A stretch of 64,000 nucleotides of DNA from Chytridium lagenaria (GCA_025449115.1 JAHLKC010000048.1:124001-188000), one strand, 5' to 3'. Positions 46,657 through 59,020 are shown, numbered from the stretch's first letter. Notes: a model not told the origin generated them from the letters alone. Numbers and translations are program-made.

Positions 46657-47432
46657 CTATGTTGCGGGTAGTGGGTGCCGCTCTCTTAACAGAGCCAGCC
46701 CATGTCTTGTCCACACTGCTTTATTGGCATCGGCCTCTTCAGCTCTTTTCATAGCAAACGTCCCGGCTATCATATGAAGAAAAATGAAAGACGCATATGC
46801 ATAAGCCTTTACCGCTTCAGCGGTCATCCGGATCTTCCCCCACGAGACAGCCTCGTCCGGACGGATACCAAGAATTTGCCGATTCTGTTAAGATCTTTCA
46901 TGCTTAAGTCTTTTCCAGGAGACTATATGATCCCAAATAAGTAGGACCGAGACACTCTATGAGGTCTTTCTCGACTTCTCCGGCACTTGTCACCACAACG
47001 TCCACCTTTGATATTACACTCCATGTGTAGATCAAAAATGTGCATGTGATCACCTACCATCTTATGCTCAACGAGATATCTAATGGTTTATCAATACCGA
47101 AGACATCATGTTCGAAGTATAGCCCAAAAGAAACTTGCACTTGTATTCCTTTCTTTTTAGATGATCCGATAACTCGAATCCTGTCTTTCCTCAGCCGGCA
47201 TCTTCTCAACTGATAGCCTCCATTAAATCATCTTATTGAATTCATTGACGGCCTAACTCCATGCTGTTGCCTAAAATCTGGTCCTCCTCATAGACTTCAA
47301 CAGGTCCTTGTAATCATCGCCGTTGTTGAATTCGTAACCTTGGACTCCTGAGGCTGATTCGGGCGTCCTCGTCACCGGACGGCCATTGATGGTGCTAAGG
47401 CTGCTTGAAGGAAAGTCTTCATCAAAGAGGTT
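46657..47432 (-). CDS. Unrecognised protein, frames broken, start not found
   Basis: Coding sense is suggested by long readable stretches, but no family was recognised. After an acceptor (CATATTAG) at 47433 the frame reads [49 protein letters not shown] and NEFNKMI. It continues in another frame as [20 protein letters not shown] and [20 protein letters not shown]. The C-terminal part reads [18 protein letters not shown] and [19 protein letters not shown], then [20 protein letters not shown] and [20 protein letters not shown] with a TAG stop. The first exon must lie upstream, possibly in the about 110 bp before the DZIP1-like stop codon; no convincing ATG was seen there. It is sandwiched between the cullin (59 bp away) and the DZIP1-like gene on the same strand. 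Confidence 0.45.
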
Positions 47433-47542
47433 CTAATATGGAAAATATATTGAACCTGACAATAATCTCCTCATATCATATCTGTTATGACATTTTTAGG
47501 GATTATTACTTATTTTATATATTTACATGTACATACAATCCC

Positions 47543-50500
47543 TCAAATCATCTGAACTTCTAAATCTGAATCATCCATACTAAAACTATCCTTATCCGTC
47601 AACTTGCGCGCATTATGCACGTTGCTGCCATTTGCAGTCGACGCAAATGCTAGAAATTAATTATTATCAACTGAGAAATGTCATAAATAGCTATCATATT
47701 TACCGTTATTCTTCACGGGGAAAGGTTTCTTTCCAGCAGCAATTGGTTTCGTCCCTAACTTTGTCCCTCCAAACGATTCTGAATCCGAATCGAAATCACT
47801 GAACGTGTCAGAGGACTGTGGGACTGACTTTCGTGGAGGCTCATTCACCGTCGGCTTGCTATAATGATCAGCAAAATATTAGGTAGCTTATTCACTACCT
47901 CTCCGATACCACGACAAGGTTGTTAAATGCTTGGTTCATTTTTTTCAGGTCCTGGTTTTTTGGCTTAGGATCCCGTTCGGATTCACTCCAACTATCGGAT
48001 GCAGCTGCCTCGGCTTCAGAAAGTTGGCTTAGATCGGAGACATCAAAGGAGTCGTCAGACTTTTTTTTCATTGCGTTCGTCGCTTTCTTCCATGATGGTT
48101 TCGATGGTGCGGTTGTTGGATGCCATGATTTTGGGTGGAAGAGGAGGTTCTACGATGGAATTTTAATAGCATGGTTAATTTAAAAAATAGGAAATGTTCT
48201 ATGATGTAAACATTTAGTCACGTACCTCGATTTTCTTTCCCATTATTTGTTTTCACCTCAGCTTTTTGACCTCCTTTGTGGGTGCAGCTTGAAGAGTGGG
48301 TGTCTGTAGAGTCGACGGTAGTTCATTCTCCTTCCCCTTCTTCAACGATACTTTCGTCAGAGGCATCGATGGAATCACCGTATGTTGAACCATCTTCTCA
48401 GATCCACTCATCGAACCCTTTCCGTCCGCAGCATTGACCGACGTCCGTTCAGACCGTCGTCGGTCCACTATAGTCTTTCGATCGTGCTCCACACCACTCT
48501 GTTCTTTCTCGCATCGGATTCCGCCAATTTCACCTTGGGCCTCCCATAATCAACGCTAGATTCCGTGGTTCTCTTATCGGTTGCACTGGTATGTGCAATA
48601 CTTGACTTCTTCTTTGGACTCCCCACATCCGCGCTATACCTGATCCTCTTGGAAGAAGCAGTATCCCTATCATTTCGATACTTTTTTCGCATATCGATGC
48701 CCCATTCTACATCTGCTTCAGGATCTTCGAATCCGGCCTCAATAATCTCGTCCACGTTGTCCACGATAATTTCCCTCAATTTCCTCCGTAGCGGGACTTG
48801 ATCCTTTTGCCGAATTTCGTCATGGAGTTTGGTGAGTTTGCTTTGGAACGCGGCTTCAACGTCGAGATGACCCCAATGCGTTATAACGTCGCTGGTAACG
48901 CCGCGTACGGATAGTTCCGAGTTGAAAAGAGACTTGAGTTGGTCGCGGAGGTGGTGGAAGTCAGTGGGGGAGTGGGGGTGGAGGGTGCGGATCCAGGGGG
49001 AGGTTGGGAGAGGTGATTCTAAGGACTTTAAAATATCATTGATGGTAGAGTTTCATTACCAGTATGCATGTTGATAAAGTTTAGAATCCGTTCGAAATCT
49101 TCTTCATCTTCGCTGTGTGAGGGAGTACGGGATCTGCGAGGTGGAGATGATTTTGTCGTGCTTTGGAGTTCTTGAGTGGGTGGGGGGATGACGATTTGAG
49201 GTTGTTTTGCACGCGAGGAGATTTTTTTGTTTTTGCCGGCTATGTTCTCGCGTCAGTTTTTTCTTTAATACGATATAAAAAGTTTCTACCTTTTCGGATA
49301 TTTCTTTTCTTTTAGGTTCTTCTATGTCTTCCTCTTTTGGCTAAAAGATATTCCAAGATTTAAACATATAACCACAAAACACGAACAAACTAAAATCAGC
49401 AAGTTCATACCTTAACCACCGTCGCTCTCCGTGTCTGCGCCACATTTCGTTTCGCCGCAAATTCATTTTTCGCAGCCTGACTCTCAAACTCGATAGCCTC
49501 CTTCAACTTCCTCTCCTTATTCATCAAATCACTCTCCAAATTTCTCAGATTCTGATATAACTCAGACTCCCGTTCCCCATTCTTCCGTTTCTCCCGTTCA
49601 AGGTTTTCCTGCAACCCCGCAAGCTGTTGCGTAGCCTCCTCGAGCTTCTCCTCAAGTTTACGTTTATCCCTAGTCTACCATCAAATTAGCATAATAAGCC
49701 GGGGGGAGGGGGTGGACATACAGCTTCTTTATACTACGACGCATATCGTCAATTTCAGATTGAACTCATTCTTCATGCTTTGGAGTGCGGCTTTTTGGTC
49801 AGCCTCGAGTTTACGCTTAAGCGCTTCGGCTTCGAGTTGGGCTTGTCGTGCGCGATCGGCTTTGTCGTCTTCATCGTCGTCTTCAAGGCGGCCTAAAGAG
49901 GATTTTTTGGCTTCAAGAGCTTTACTCTAACGAGATATTAGGGGTATTATGACGAAGTAAAAGCCTTACGAGAAGACGTTCGAGTTCAGCACGTTCTTCA
50001 CGAATGCATTACGCTCGCTTTCCATTTGCTGGTTGATCGATGTCTAGGGAAAAGTTAGCCGTGATCAAACAATTAAGTCACAAACTTTTAATTCCTGTAA
50101 ATCTTTTTCATAGCGTAGCCGTTCCTGCTTATAATTATCCTCTAACCTCATCTACAAAATAACGCATTGGTCATCTCCCTTAAAAAAATGTGTTGCAATA
50201 TACCTGCCGCTCTGACAACTCTTTTGCAAGTTTGATCTCCATCTCGTTTTTCAGCTGTCGCTCAACTTCAAGTATTCGCGTTGAAAAAACGTTCCATTGT
50301 TTCCGTGACCTTTTCAATCATCTCGATGCCTTTTTGAGGGGGCGGACTATCTGCACGTTTGGGTTGGTCGTGAGGTCGTTGAGGTGGAGGGTAGTATCGC
50401 TGCTCTAAGAAGCTCATGGGTTATTTTCGCGGAGCATCTAAGCCCTCACCTTCTTTTTGTGCGCCGGGGTGTCTTCGTAGGAGATGATGATCGAGGTATA

Positions 50501-51377
50501 CTTCCGATTTGAAGACTTTGGGGCATAGATGACATCGCTTGGGGAACGTTAATGACAGTTATGTACAAGCGTTACATGGTATGAAGAGACGGTGACAGGT
50601 CCACCTCCATTTGTGGATGTCGGGACTTTGACCATGAGTTGATACGCGTAAATGGTTTTTCGGAGTGCACGATTTTCTTTCCGGAGGTTCTTTACCTCGC
50701 TGTCCTGTTTTTGATGTCAAAACTATGTGCGAGTGAAAAAGTTAAATCTACCTCTCTTTCATGAACAGCTCGAAGACTTTCTAAATCCCTTGCAAGGATA
50801 TCACATTCTTCAACAAGTTTTTCACGATGATCACTTAAATAATCCTTACGCAATTTTTCAAAGGCATGAAAGCATGGTGGAGAACTACCTGAGAGTGTAG
50901 AAGATACTCAATGATGAGCTGTGACAGTTGAAATAGCTTTATAAAATTTGGGTCCACATATCTCAAGTCTACCCAAAAGAAAAGAATAAAAATCAGCCTT
51001 TGCAACCCTCCAAGCCCCGCCAAACAAACCTTCACTCTCAACATCACAAAATGTAATATTCTCAATAACTCTCTGTAACGTCTCCACATCAACCTAAATC
51101 ATCAACATCATGTCATGGGCGGGGGAACACATACTTCTCTTTGTAGTCTCTCCACATGAATGGATGCAAGCATCCGCCAATCTAGTCGTTCTGTACGTTT
51201 TCGGAAGTAGAAGCCGGAGGCTAAGGGACGAGGTTGTGGGGAGTTGGAACGGGAATGGGGACGACCACCTGTTGAGGATGGGGGTGGGTCATAAACGCAT
51301 TGGATTGTCGAGTGGTTTTGTTTTGTTGAGATTTGTGGCACTACTATTACTGACAATTCCAAGCGAGATCTGCCCAT
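47543..51377 (-). CDS. DZIP1: DZIP1/Iguana-like ciliary protein
   Basis: Animal DZIP1 acts at the basal body and transition zone in cilium assembly, so a flagellar basal-body role is expected here. The N-terminal Dzip-like domain is clear: FYFRKRTERLDWRMLASIHV, then after an intron VDVETLQRVIENITFCDVES, then LRYVDPNFIKLFQLSQLII and EYLLHSQ. A single C2H2 finger follows (CHLCPKVFKSEVYLD then HHLLRRHPG). Long coiled-coil stretches (for example LEREKRKNGERESELYQNL near 49590) are split by introns. A Ser/Lys-rich region (KKKYRNDRD-type and KKKSS motifs, 48250-48780) leads to an acidic C-terminus ending DDSDLEVQMI at a TGA at 47543. The start at 51377 (MGRSRLELSVIVV) is the ATG of the open frame leading into the domain, but a further upstream exon is possible. 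Many short introns and some frame breaks make the exon model approximate. Confidence 0.8.
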
Positions 51378-52369
51378 TCAACCATCTTCATCAAACGATT
51401 CCGTCTTATGCTGCTACTGGGAAGGAGCGGGGGCCGTATTGACCAGTTTTGTTGTAAAAGTGTGGAGTATTCCTTACTCTTAGAACCATGTGTTTCATAG
51501 TGCTGGTGCTGCTGGTTGTTTTGTCTCAACGACCATGGTAAACAATTTTAACTTGGTTTTGGGTGTAAAAGGTATATTTGTAGATGTAAGAGAGTATGAG
51601 ATTTTGCGAGCAAAAGAAATAAATGAAAGAATAGATAGACGAAACGGCCTTTTCTCTTACCTCTCTTCCTGTCTCTTGGTTTATCGACAGGTAATGAAAG
51701 AAGATAGTTTTGTTTTAAAAACGATTCATCATTATATTCTTGCTGTACACAAACAATGGGATACATATGTGCAACTCTCCATGTGTTTTCACGTGAGTGT
51801 TGGAAAAGTTTGTGGAAGATAATAAGTCGTCGTTTGCGAAGACGGATAATTTTTACCATTGCGAAGATATGTCTACCATGTCTATTGAAAGATCATGTGA
51901 TATTAACAGAGATTCTAGACTATTATGCAAGTTTGAGCAATAAATTAAATATTTGAAAATAAAAAATATTATGAGTCTAAAAGATTATCTTAAGGATCGT
52001 GCTTCAGGAGATGATCTCATAAAAGAACCTCTAAGCAATAAGCGTTCACAATTCTATGTCGAGAACGTGAAATCGACACCATGCTTGCATATTTTAAAAA
52101 AAGGTAAAGAGGTCAAGAACTGCACATTAATTAAACTTTGTGAAAGGACGTGGATCTCACGAAATGCACCAGTGACTCCATTGCAATCCACATCATATAT
52201 TACATTTACACACAAGCTCCATATTGGTAACTGGTGAGGGGTCACAACATTTTTTAAAAAAAGATAATGTAAAAGCCAACGACATATTTAAAAAGCGTGT
52301 CCTGTCCTATGTCAGACCACAATGCAATCCACCATCAACGTCCTTTCCTTCTTCGTAACTAAACGGCAT
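51378..52369. other. AT-rich intergenic
   Basis: Between the DZIP1-like start and the 3' end of the LEA_2-like gene. The part 51820-52260 is AT-rich. Open frames at 51490 and 51953 (+) show no recognised similarity; a 5' exon of the DZIP1-like gene could lie near 51400-51530. Confidence 0.5.
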
Positions 52370-53988
52370 TCAAGTATTTATCTCAATGTTTGTTCCAAAC
52401 ACCTTTTGGATAATTTCCGACACTGTCGCATTGGGTTTTCTCGCTTCATCGAAGATCGAGTTTAGTGTGTCTTTATCGATGGGACAGCGAATAAGAATCG
52501 AGCTCGCGATTTCGGGTTTGTAGCCAAAGGAACGGAGGAACGAGACGGCGGTTTGAGCGGAGTAGGATATACGGGCGGGACGTTCTCGGCCTGTGACGCC
52601 GCACACGTTCATGAGCTACCCAAACATTAGGATAAAGAACGTAAAACCGAAAGAGTAGGGAGTGACAATAAGGGGAAAAAACTTACCTCAGCGAATGTCG
52701 GGTCTTCAACGAGACCCAATTGCGGGTCTGGTGTGTACGAGATGGCGAAATTCATTTCGAACGTGCGGTTTTGGCGTGACGGGAACACAATCGTGTTTCG
52801 ACTACCTGTGCCGATAGGTCGTGAAAGAGCAGGTTTGTAGTTTGGGTCACGTCCAACTGGGGGAGGGCCGATGAATTGCTCGAGACCAAGTTTCCTGGTA
52901 TCCATACTTGATCTAAGCGCTGTCGAGTTCACCTCAATGTTTGCCTAAAAATACATTATTTTCTTTCATTCTGAAAAGCTATGATCAAAACTCACAGCTA
53001 AGTTGATCGCATCGACTTTGAGATCATACAGGTTATCATTGTAACAACTGATATTCATCTTCAAATTCATCTTTATCGTCAACTTGTTAAAGTTCCCTTG
53101 CGCGTCTTTCGGAATACTAAACTCAAACGCCGAGACGCTCAAATCATTTGAGCGGACCTCCAACACAGTCACCTGTGGAAACCTAAACAATTGCTGATCA
53201 GTCATCGTCATAACACCCGCGGAAGTCAGTACCTTGGCCAAAAGAAATACCCAAACGTTGCCACCACAGCAAGCACAGCCACGACCGTCACCAAACAAAT
53301 CAACCTAGCGATCCGCTACGTGGTAAACAACCTGTGAGACGTTTTCGACCGTCATCGTCATGCTTGGTGGAGGCGAGGTTGACGGCGGTATCTTCGAAAT
53401 TGGGACGTTCTTTAATCGATACTTTTTTGGTGGGCGGGAGGTCGCCTTCATTGTAAACGGGAGTTGAGCGCGCTTTTCGTCTAACGGCGCATCGTTTGTG
53501 TATGTCGCCGGGAACGATGGGGGAGGGGTTTGACGGTATGGGTCTTGATAGGCGTTTGGTTGGTTATAGCACGGATCGACAGTGGGTTGTTGGTGGTATG
53601 GGTCGTCGTTGTAGTGGCTTTGGGGATAAGGTTCACGGGTGCGGTCGTTGTTCATGTAGGGTTGGCGGTCATTGTAGGTGTAGCGGGAATGGTCATCTTC
53701 GGCGTAGGTGTAGCGGGGGTTTTGAGAGTCGTTGTAGGTGTAGCGGTTGTCGTGGTGGCCGTATTGGTCTCTGGGTGCAGCGTCAGTGTAGTAGCTGTTG
53801 GGGTTTTTAGATGCATTGATGGAATTTGGGGTGTGTACCTTCTTCTGTCGTCATATTGCATGCGGTTATCGGCAATGTCACTAGAGTAGCGGTTCTCGTA
53901 GGAGCCGTGTTGCTGAGTAAAGTTTCCACCCACCCCCGCCGTCTGCAGTGCTGTAATAGCTATCGTATTTGTTCCTACGATTATCCAT
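52370..53988 (-). CDS. Single-pass membrane protein with LEA_2-like domain and Tyr-rich N-terminus
   Basis: The predicted type II membrane protein starts at 53988 (MDNRRNKYDSYYSTADGGGG). Its cytosolic N-terminus of about 190 residues is rich in Tyr, Asp, Arg, Gln and Pro and repeats an RYTYND-like unit (near 53670-53760). One TM helix follows (LICLVTVVAVLAVVATFGYF). The remaining about 230 residues look like a LEA_2/WHy beta-sandwich: VTVLEVRSNDLSVSAFEFSI, LTIKMNLKMNISCYNDNLYD, LKVDAINLA, then FEMNFAISYTPDPQLGLVED. The C-terminal piece is VCGVTGRERPARISYSAQTA, ending at 52370. Three short introns have canonical borders. Two frame breaks fall in the GGCGGGGG run near 53935 and the AAAACCCC run near 53805, both typical homopolymer errors; another lies before the TM near 53315. 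Similar TM-plus-LEA_2 proteins occur widely in fungi; function is unknown. Confidence 0.72.
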
Positions 53989-54797
53989 GTTGTTCGGTCT
54001 ATCCCAATTAGGTTTTTTGAGGGCTGAGAGATGAAGAGTAAATTGATGACAGGTATATTTCGATGTGAAGTAGAAGAGAGCGAGGTGGGCTATAATTGAT
54101 GATAGTTTGTGATATCTCCGTTCCAGTAAATAATTGATCCAAAGCCAGATCATGTCAATCCTGTCCGGTTGGTGTGGTTGGCGGCCGCCCCTATGCCCCT
54201 ATGTTTGAGGCAACGGACCGTGTCAAAATTAATCAAATTGACAAATCTCGAGGAACGGCAGGCATGTCACGTAATCTCCTACACGATAAATTCCGAGATT
54301 TGTAGTTGATAATGGATCAAGGCCTTTTTTTATAGCCATGAGGTCGATGGCTCGAGAGATTATTTGTCCAGCTGGACCGATAGGAGAGAGGGGTAAACGA
54401 GATGGATCAAATCTGGCGTGTGCGTCAGTGGGAGAAGCGAGGGTCGAACAGATAGGCAAGTTTGCGTGAATGGATGTAGGGATGGATGATGGATGGATGT
54501 ATGTACGGAGGACAGAGCGTAGGTGGAGGGATAGGGTCAGAATCAGATAGCGTGGTGTGCAGTATATTATTATTATTTATATAGTGATAAATATTTTATT
54601 GCAAAGGATATTTGAGCCGCACGTATTTGTAAGCAAAGTGCCACAGGAAAAGATTTAAATAAATTGGAAAAAAGAAAATGAGGACACGCTTGACCTTGCT
54701 TCCCTTTATCTCACATTCCTAAATACAGTCCCCGTCCTTTATATGCCTTCACAGGTACCTACCTGTCTTTCCCTCCATCCATTCAACAACAACAAAA
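53989..54797. other. Divergent intergenic region
   Basis: Upstream region shared by the LEA_2-like gene (-) and the Ser-rich gene (+). A minus-strand open frame at 54229-54459 has no recognised similarity. A GGATGGATG-type short repeat occurs near 54480-54500. Confidence 0.45.
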
Positions 54798-57532
54798 GTG
54801 ATGCACGACTCTCTCTCCCATACTCTCTTCCTCTCTCCTCTCACTCTCACAACTCCCAAGAAGCATTTCTTTCTTTGGCAAACCACCATCCGTGCACTCC
54901 TCTCCCGTCAATCCCTTCTCCACACTATCGATGAATCCGTCACCCAAAAACCCTTCCCAGGCTCCCGCGAGGAAAACCTGCAAGCACTTTCAATCCTCTT
55001 CAGTTACATGGGTGACGATGTGACGGCGTTTTGGGAGGCATGGGGCAGTGGTCGGCCTTTGAATGTTTGACTACACTTTGGAGAAGCTTTGTGTTTGGAG
55101 TGGATGAAGGGAAGGATATGCTTGGCCGTCGTTCATTTCAAGGTGTTTTACGAGTCAAAACTCCTCCCGCTCATCGCCTTACCTGTCCGGAAACGAATAC
55201 CGAGACTTTCCCGCCTGCACTTGAATCAATACTCCCGACTTGCAATGACAAATTGAGCTATGCTCCGAGTTTCTTCTTCCCGTCCGTCGACCTTATGTCA
55301 GTCCAACCCAAACCTCAAGCGATCAACTCTAATCTTGTCGCCAAACCAACCGCTGACACGACGGCTCCTTCCAATGCCCAAGAATCCGTCTTAATGGATA
55401 CCAAACCCTCCGCTTATCCGTCACCTCCAATGGCTCCTTTGGCCACCGCTACCTCTGGCACAGCAGCCTCCACCGCTGCTTATTTTAACTCCACCACCCT
55501 ACAAGTCGCGATGGAGCCGACGCCTTGCGCACCATTTGGGGAAAGCCCAACATCCGCAGAAGCGGAAGCTGTTCAAGCTGAAGCCTCGCCTTTGGGGCAA
55601 TCACATATCCCCTTTGAGGCTCCTCACACCATCGTTACGACTTCTCACACCCAAGAGGTTCAGAATGAATCTGTTATACCGTCGTTGACCGGTGTGGCCG
55701 GCAGCACGATTTTATCTGAACCGGTTACCTCCGTGGCTTTCACCAATATCACCAGCATCGTTCGCAAAACTTCAACCGTGCAATTAACTCAAGACCGTCA
55801 GCCTTGTCTTAACGCTATCGCTGCGGGGTCATCTGCTATCTCTGGTTCCCAAGAAAAAGTCACCAAGAAGAGAAAATGCAGTGCGTCCTCGACTGATACC
55901 CCGACTGGCTTCCAACGAAGCCAAACTTCTGTCCGCGCTGCCACCATTGCGTCCTCTGACGCCTACACTCATGAAGAAAAAGTCATCAAGAAGAGCAAAT
56001 GCAGTGCATCTTCCATCGAAGGTCAGCCTAGCTCTCAAGCCTGCCAAGCGCATGTCTGCGCCACAGTGGTGGCTTCAACGCCAGTTGATAGCGAAGAAGT
56101 TGTAATCAAGAAGGAATCCAGCACTTCAGCGGAAACGCAGTCTAGCTCTCAAAGTCGCCGAGCCATTGTTGGTAGCCGTAAGCTCTCAATCAAGAAGGAG
56201 CCCATAACTTTTACGGAAACACCCACAACAGATTTTAAACCCATTATCGACACTGGTTCGTCAAACACTGTTTCGGCGCGTCGCCCGGCCCGCTCTACTC
56301 CTTCAAAGGAGCGAAGTCGGGCTACTTTGTGGTTACCTACAAAGAAGGCCCTTACACCCTCCCTGACGTCAGGAGTCGCGTGAAACCCTCTGCCACGTTT
56401 AAAAAGAAGTCAAAGTGAGCGCTGCCGGCACGCCTGGAAAGGCTGATCTTGCTCGTTTGATTACGAAGGGTGGCGTTAATGTCAAAAGTTACATCGCGTC
56501 ACGAAGATGTGAGAGCAGTTTTTCTGAAGTTAATATTGGCGACAAAGTGATGTCGAGCACTCCTGTGTCTGCTATCACTGATCGCCAAGCCACTGCTTCG
56601 CAGTCGGGAAGGAAAGATAGTCCTACTTTATCACGAATGCAATCTGCGTGTGTTTTAAGCACGATCTTGACGCCCAAGAGCCCTCCTCGTGGTGATAAAT
56701 CCGCAACCATTGCCACCGTCAGCCAAACCCCCGTTGAATCGGGAAAACATCTCACCCCTTCAATGCGCCAAATCGCTTCAAGCGCCGTTTCCAAGACCCT
56801 GAACATGCATCCTACAACCGTCACACCACAAAAGACAGGTCGTGCAACAACTTCAATTGACACGACTTCTGGCGGTTCGTCCGTGGGAAAACTCAGAGCA
56901 CCTTTTCATCACCTGCAACTCGCGGGGCGAGTTCAAACGCCGCTAATCTTATTGGTGTTGCTCAGCCTGTCGTTAAAAGTCGCCAAGGCTCTATTGATTT
57001 TGTGAAAAGGCAGCACATCTCTCCATCACGTATCACATCTCGCACTCTCGGTGCATTTCCTTCCTTTTGCTCCACTGCTGAGCGAGAAAGTGGCGATACA
57101 GACCGCGTCGCTCCCACCACCGTTTCAATGGGAACCCAGACCCCTCCTGCGTTTCTTCAAGAGTTCGTCTTCGCCGATGCTGCCACTTCACAACCTGCCC
57201 GTCTTTCATCCTTCTCCGACAGACGTGACTCTCTGACAAGCAAATACACCATCACCCCAAACACTGTTGACGGTGTAAAAGGCCACTCGACCGTTAGCAC
57301 GAAAAGCACCCATTCCGTAGGCACTTCAACGCCCCCCTCTCCATCCCCTCGGCCAAGGACACACCCGCTCAACCCCGTCTCCCAAAACCTCCTCAATCTT
57401 GTCATCCTATTTCTTGCTCTGCTGTTCCGAGGAGCGCCAAAATTCTGGCGACCAGTCGTTGGGTTGCTACACAGTACAACCACTTTCAAGATTCTCTACT
57501 TGCACCGCTTTGATACGTGTGTCGATGGGTGA
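54798..57532 (+). CDS. Ser/Thr-rich protein with Lys-containing tandem repeats, unrecognised
   Basis: No family is recognised. From 54798 (MMHDSLSHTLFLSPLTLT) a short folded-looking N-terminus (FLWQTTIRALLSRQSLLHTI then NLQALSILFSYMGDDVTAFW) is followed, after one frame change near 55040, by about 700 residues of Ser/Thr/Ala/Pro-rich sequence. Between 55840 and 56210 there are four spaced units of the form EKVxKKxKCSASS, EEVVIKKESSTSA and LSIKKEPITF, which resemble SUMO-consensus (IKKE, psi-K-x-E) or nuclear-localisation-like motifs. The frame changes again near 56390 and 56895. The C-terminus contains one hydrophobic stretch (NLVILFLALLFRGAPKFW) and ends CVDG at 57532. It may be nuclear or membrane-linked; the signals conflict. 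Confidence 0.55.
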
Positions 57533-58362
57533 CGACCTCTTTCCGTGTTTTTGTGTTGCGAAACATAGGAAAATGAGCTATGGTAAGTATTGTACCCTCC
57601 TTATGTTTTAGGTTTCTAGGTTGCTTGGTTTCGGGTCGCCGACTTTTTACTTCCTTATGCTTTTTCGTTTCTCTGGAGACACGTCTTTTTGGATTTCGAA
57701 TGAACGGCGTCGCCTCGCTTTACAGTTTCGTTGTTTCGAAGTTTCTTCTTTCATTTGGGGATTACCTCGAACATTTATATCCTCCTTTTTTATAATAGTG
57801 TTCCCTTGTTTTTGCTCTGCTTCTTGATTCAATCAGAATTTTTTTTTTGTCTTTTTTTTCTGCTTTTTTTGTTGATAGTGATTATGGCTCTTTCTTTTGG
57901 TTACATGTTTTTTTAGTGGCATCTTTTGTGATTTTAGTTTAGAAGTAAATGCGTAAATGATTGCCTTCATTAGGAGAAGAAGAATTGAGGGTCGGAACGC
58001 TCCGCTTAGTCCTTTTTCTTTATGCGATACCGGTTTGTGGCTTATCAGCAAGGACGGAGTAAATATCTGACGTTGACACAGTACTTACATATCCAGCATA
58101 TTCGGATTTTTCACCACAATGTCAATGCCTATTCTTATTATTATAACCCTTGTGCGTGTTTTCTTTCTTGCAGTACCAATATCACTGCCTATACTTCTTT
58201 CTTGCAGTAGAGATGAATGACTGCGTTTGGGGCTTATACATGCAAAGAGTGCACTCGATGATTTTATCCCGACTTCCGAGGATTTAGACAAAAATGAAAC
58301 TAAATGAAGGTGGACGATATCAAGTATTTTACAGCAAGAAATTGCAAAAACAATCGCAAACA
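57533..58362. other. T-rich convergent 3' region
   Basis: Between the Ser-rich gene (+) and LSM7 (-). Long T and CT tracts lie at 57640-57920. A 14-bp TATTCTTTCTTGCAGT-like word recurs near 58165 and 58195 (TTTCTTGCAGTA). No gene was recognised. Confidence 0.5.
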
Positions 58363-58981
58363 TTAGTCAAAAGGATTCGCAATCTCTTCGTATCCGTCAA
58401 ATGGTGAAATCAGGATCAATGTGGTTCTCGGCAAACAACCAATCCAAGATTTCTTCTTCCAGCATCCTTCCTTGATTCTCCCTCAGCTATAAGACAGGTG
58501 TTAGTAACTAATTATAAAAGAATGTATGGATATTCAACAGCTACTCAACTGGTATACAGGTATTCCTCCGTGTCGTCAATAACCAAGTTCATTAACGGAT
58601 CGTAACCCTTCAACGTTCCCACAACTACCAAACTCGTTAAACCAGGGAAAAATCACTCTACAAACCTTCTCTTCCACCCGCAAACTTCACTCTGATCTTA
58701 TGGTTCATGTACTTTGCAAGATCCAAAATAGCTTCCTTTGACGAGTAAACATAGGCAAAAAATCTCGAGAGAATACCTTCTTCCCAGGCGGTCCTCCTCG
58801 ATTCTCAGACCTCCTCCACGTCCTCCTTGTCCGCCTCCCTATTTCCTCCCCGATGGCCACCACCATTCTCTCCCACCACCACCACCGCCTCCTCTGTTTC
58901 CTCCTCTGTTACCTCCTCCACCCTTGGCTGCAATAAAAGTCAGTAGCGTCTCTATCAATCACAGCCCACCTTGTCGGACAT
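58363..58981 (-). CDS. LSM7: LSM7, U6 snRNA / mRNA-decay Sm-like protein
   Basis: This is a subunit of the LSM2-8 ring that binds the U6 snRNA 3' end and of the LSM1-7 decapping complex. Exon 1 is only MSDK (58981-58970). The last exons give EAILDLAKYMNHKIRVKF, GGREVVGTLKGYDPLMNLVI, DDTEEYL, then GRRNLGLVVCR and TLILISPFDGYEEIANPFD with a TAA at 58363: Sm1 and Sm2 motifs in the right order. Between the first exon and the Sm fold lies a Gly/Arg/Asn-rich extension (GGNRGGNRGGGG type) of about 50 residues, which is absent from the human protein. The extension changes frame at least twice, and one G is missing near 58428 between CR and TLILIS (restoring it gives CRGTTLILIS). Since LSM7 is normally a single-copy, essential or near-essential gene, these are most simply assembly errors. 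Confidence 0.9.
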
Positions 58982-59020
58982 AGTGTTGAATGAATTTTCT
59001 TTTTTGCGATTGCTGAAAGA
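58982..59020. promoter_or_regulatory. 39-bp bidirectional gap between LSM7 and ELP1
   Basis: Only 39 bp separate the two divergent start codons, so 5' leaders or core promoters must be very short, shared, or lie inside the coding regions. The gap contains a T-rich tract (TTTTCTTTTTT) but no obvious TATA box. Confidence 0.6.

Noticed and set aside
51953..52237. 94-codon plus-strand open frame
   Set aside because: AT-rich, no recognised motif, no support beyond being open.
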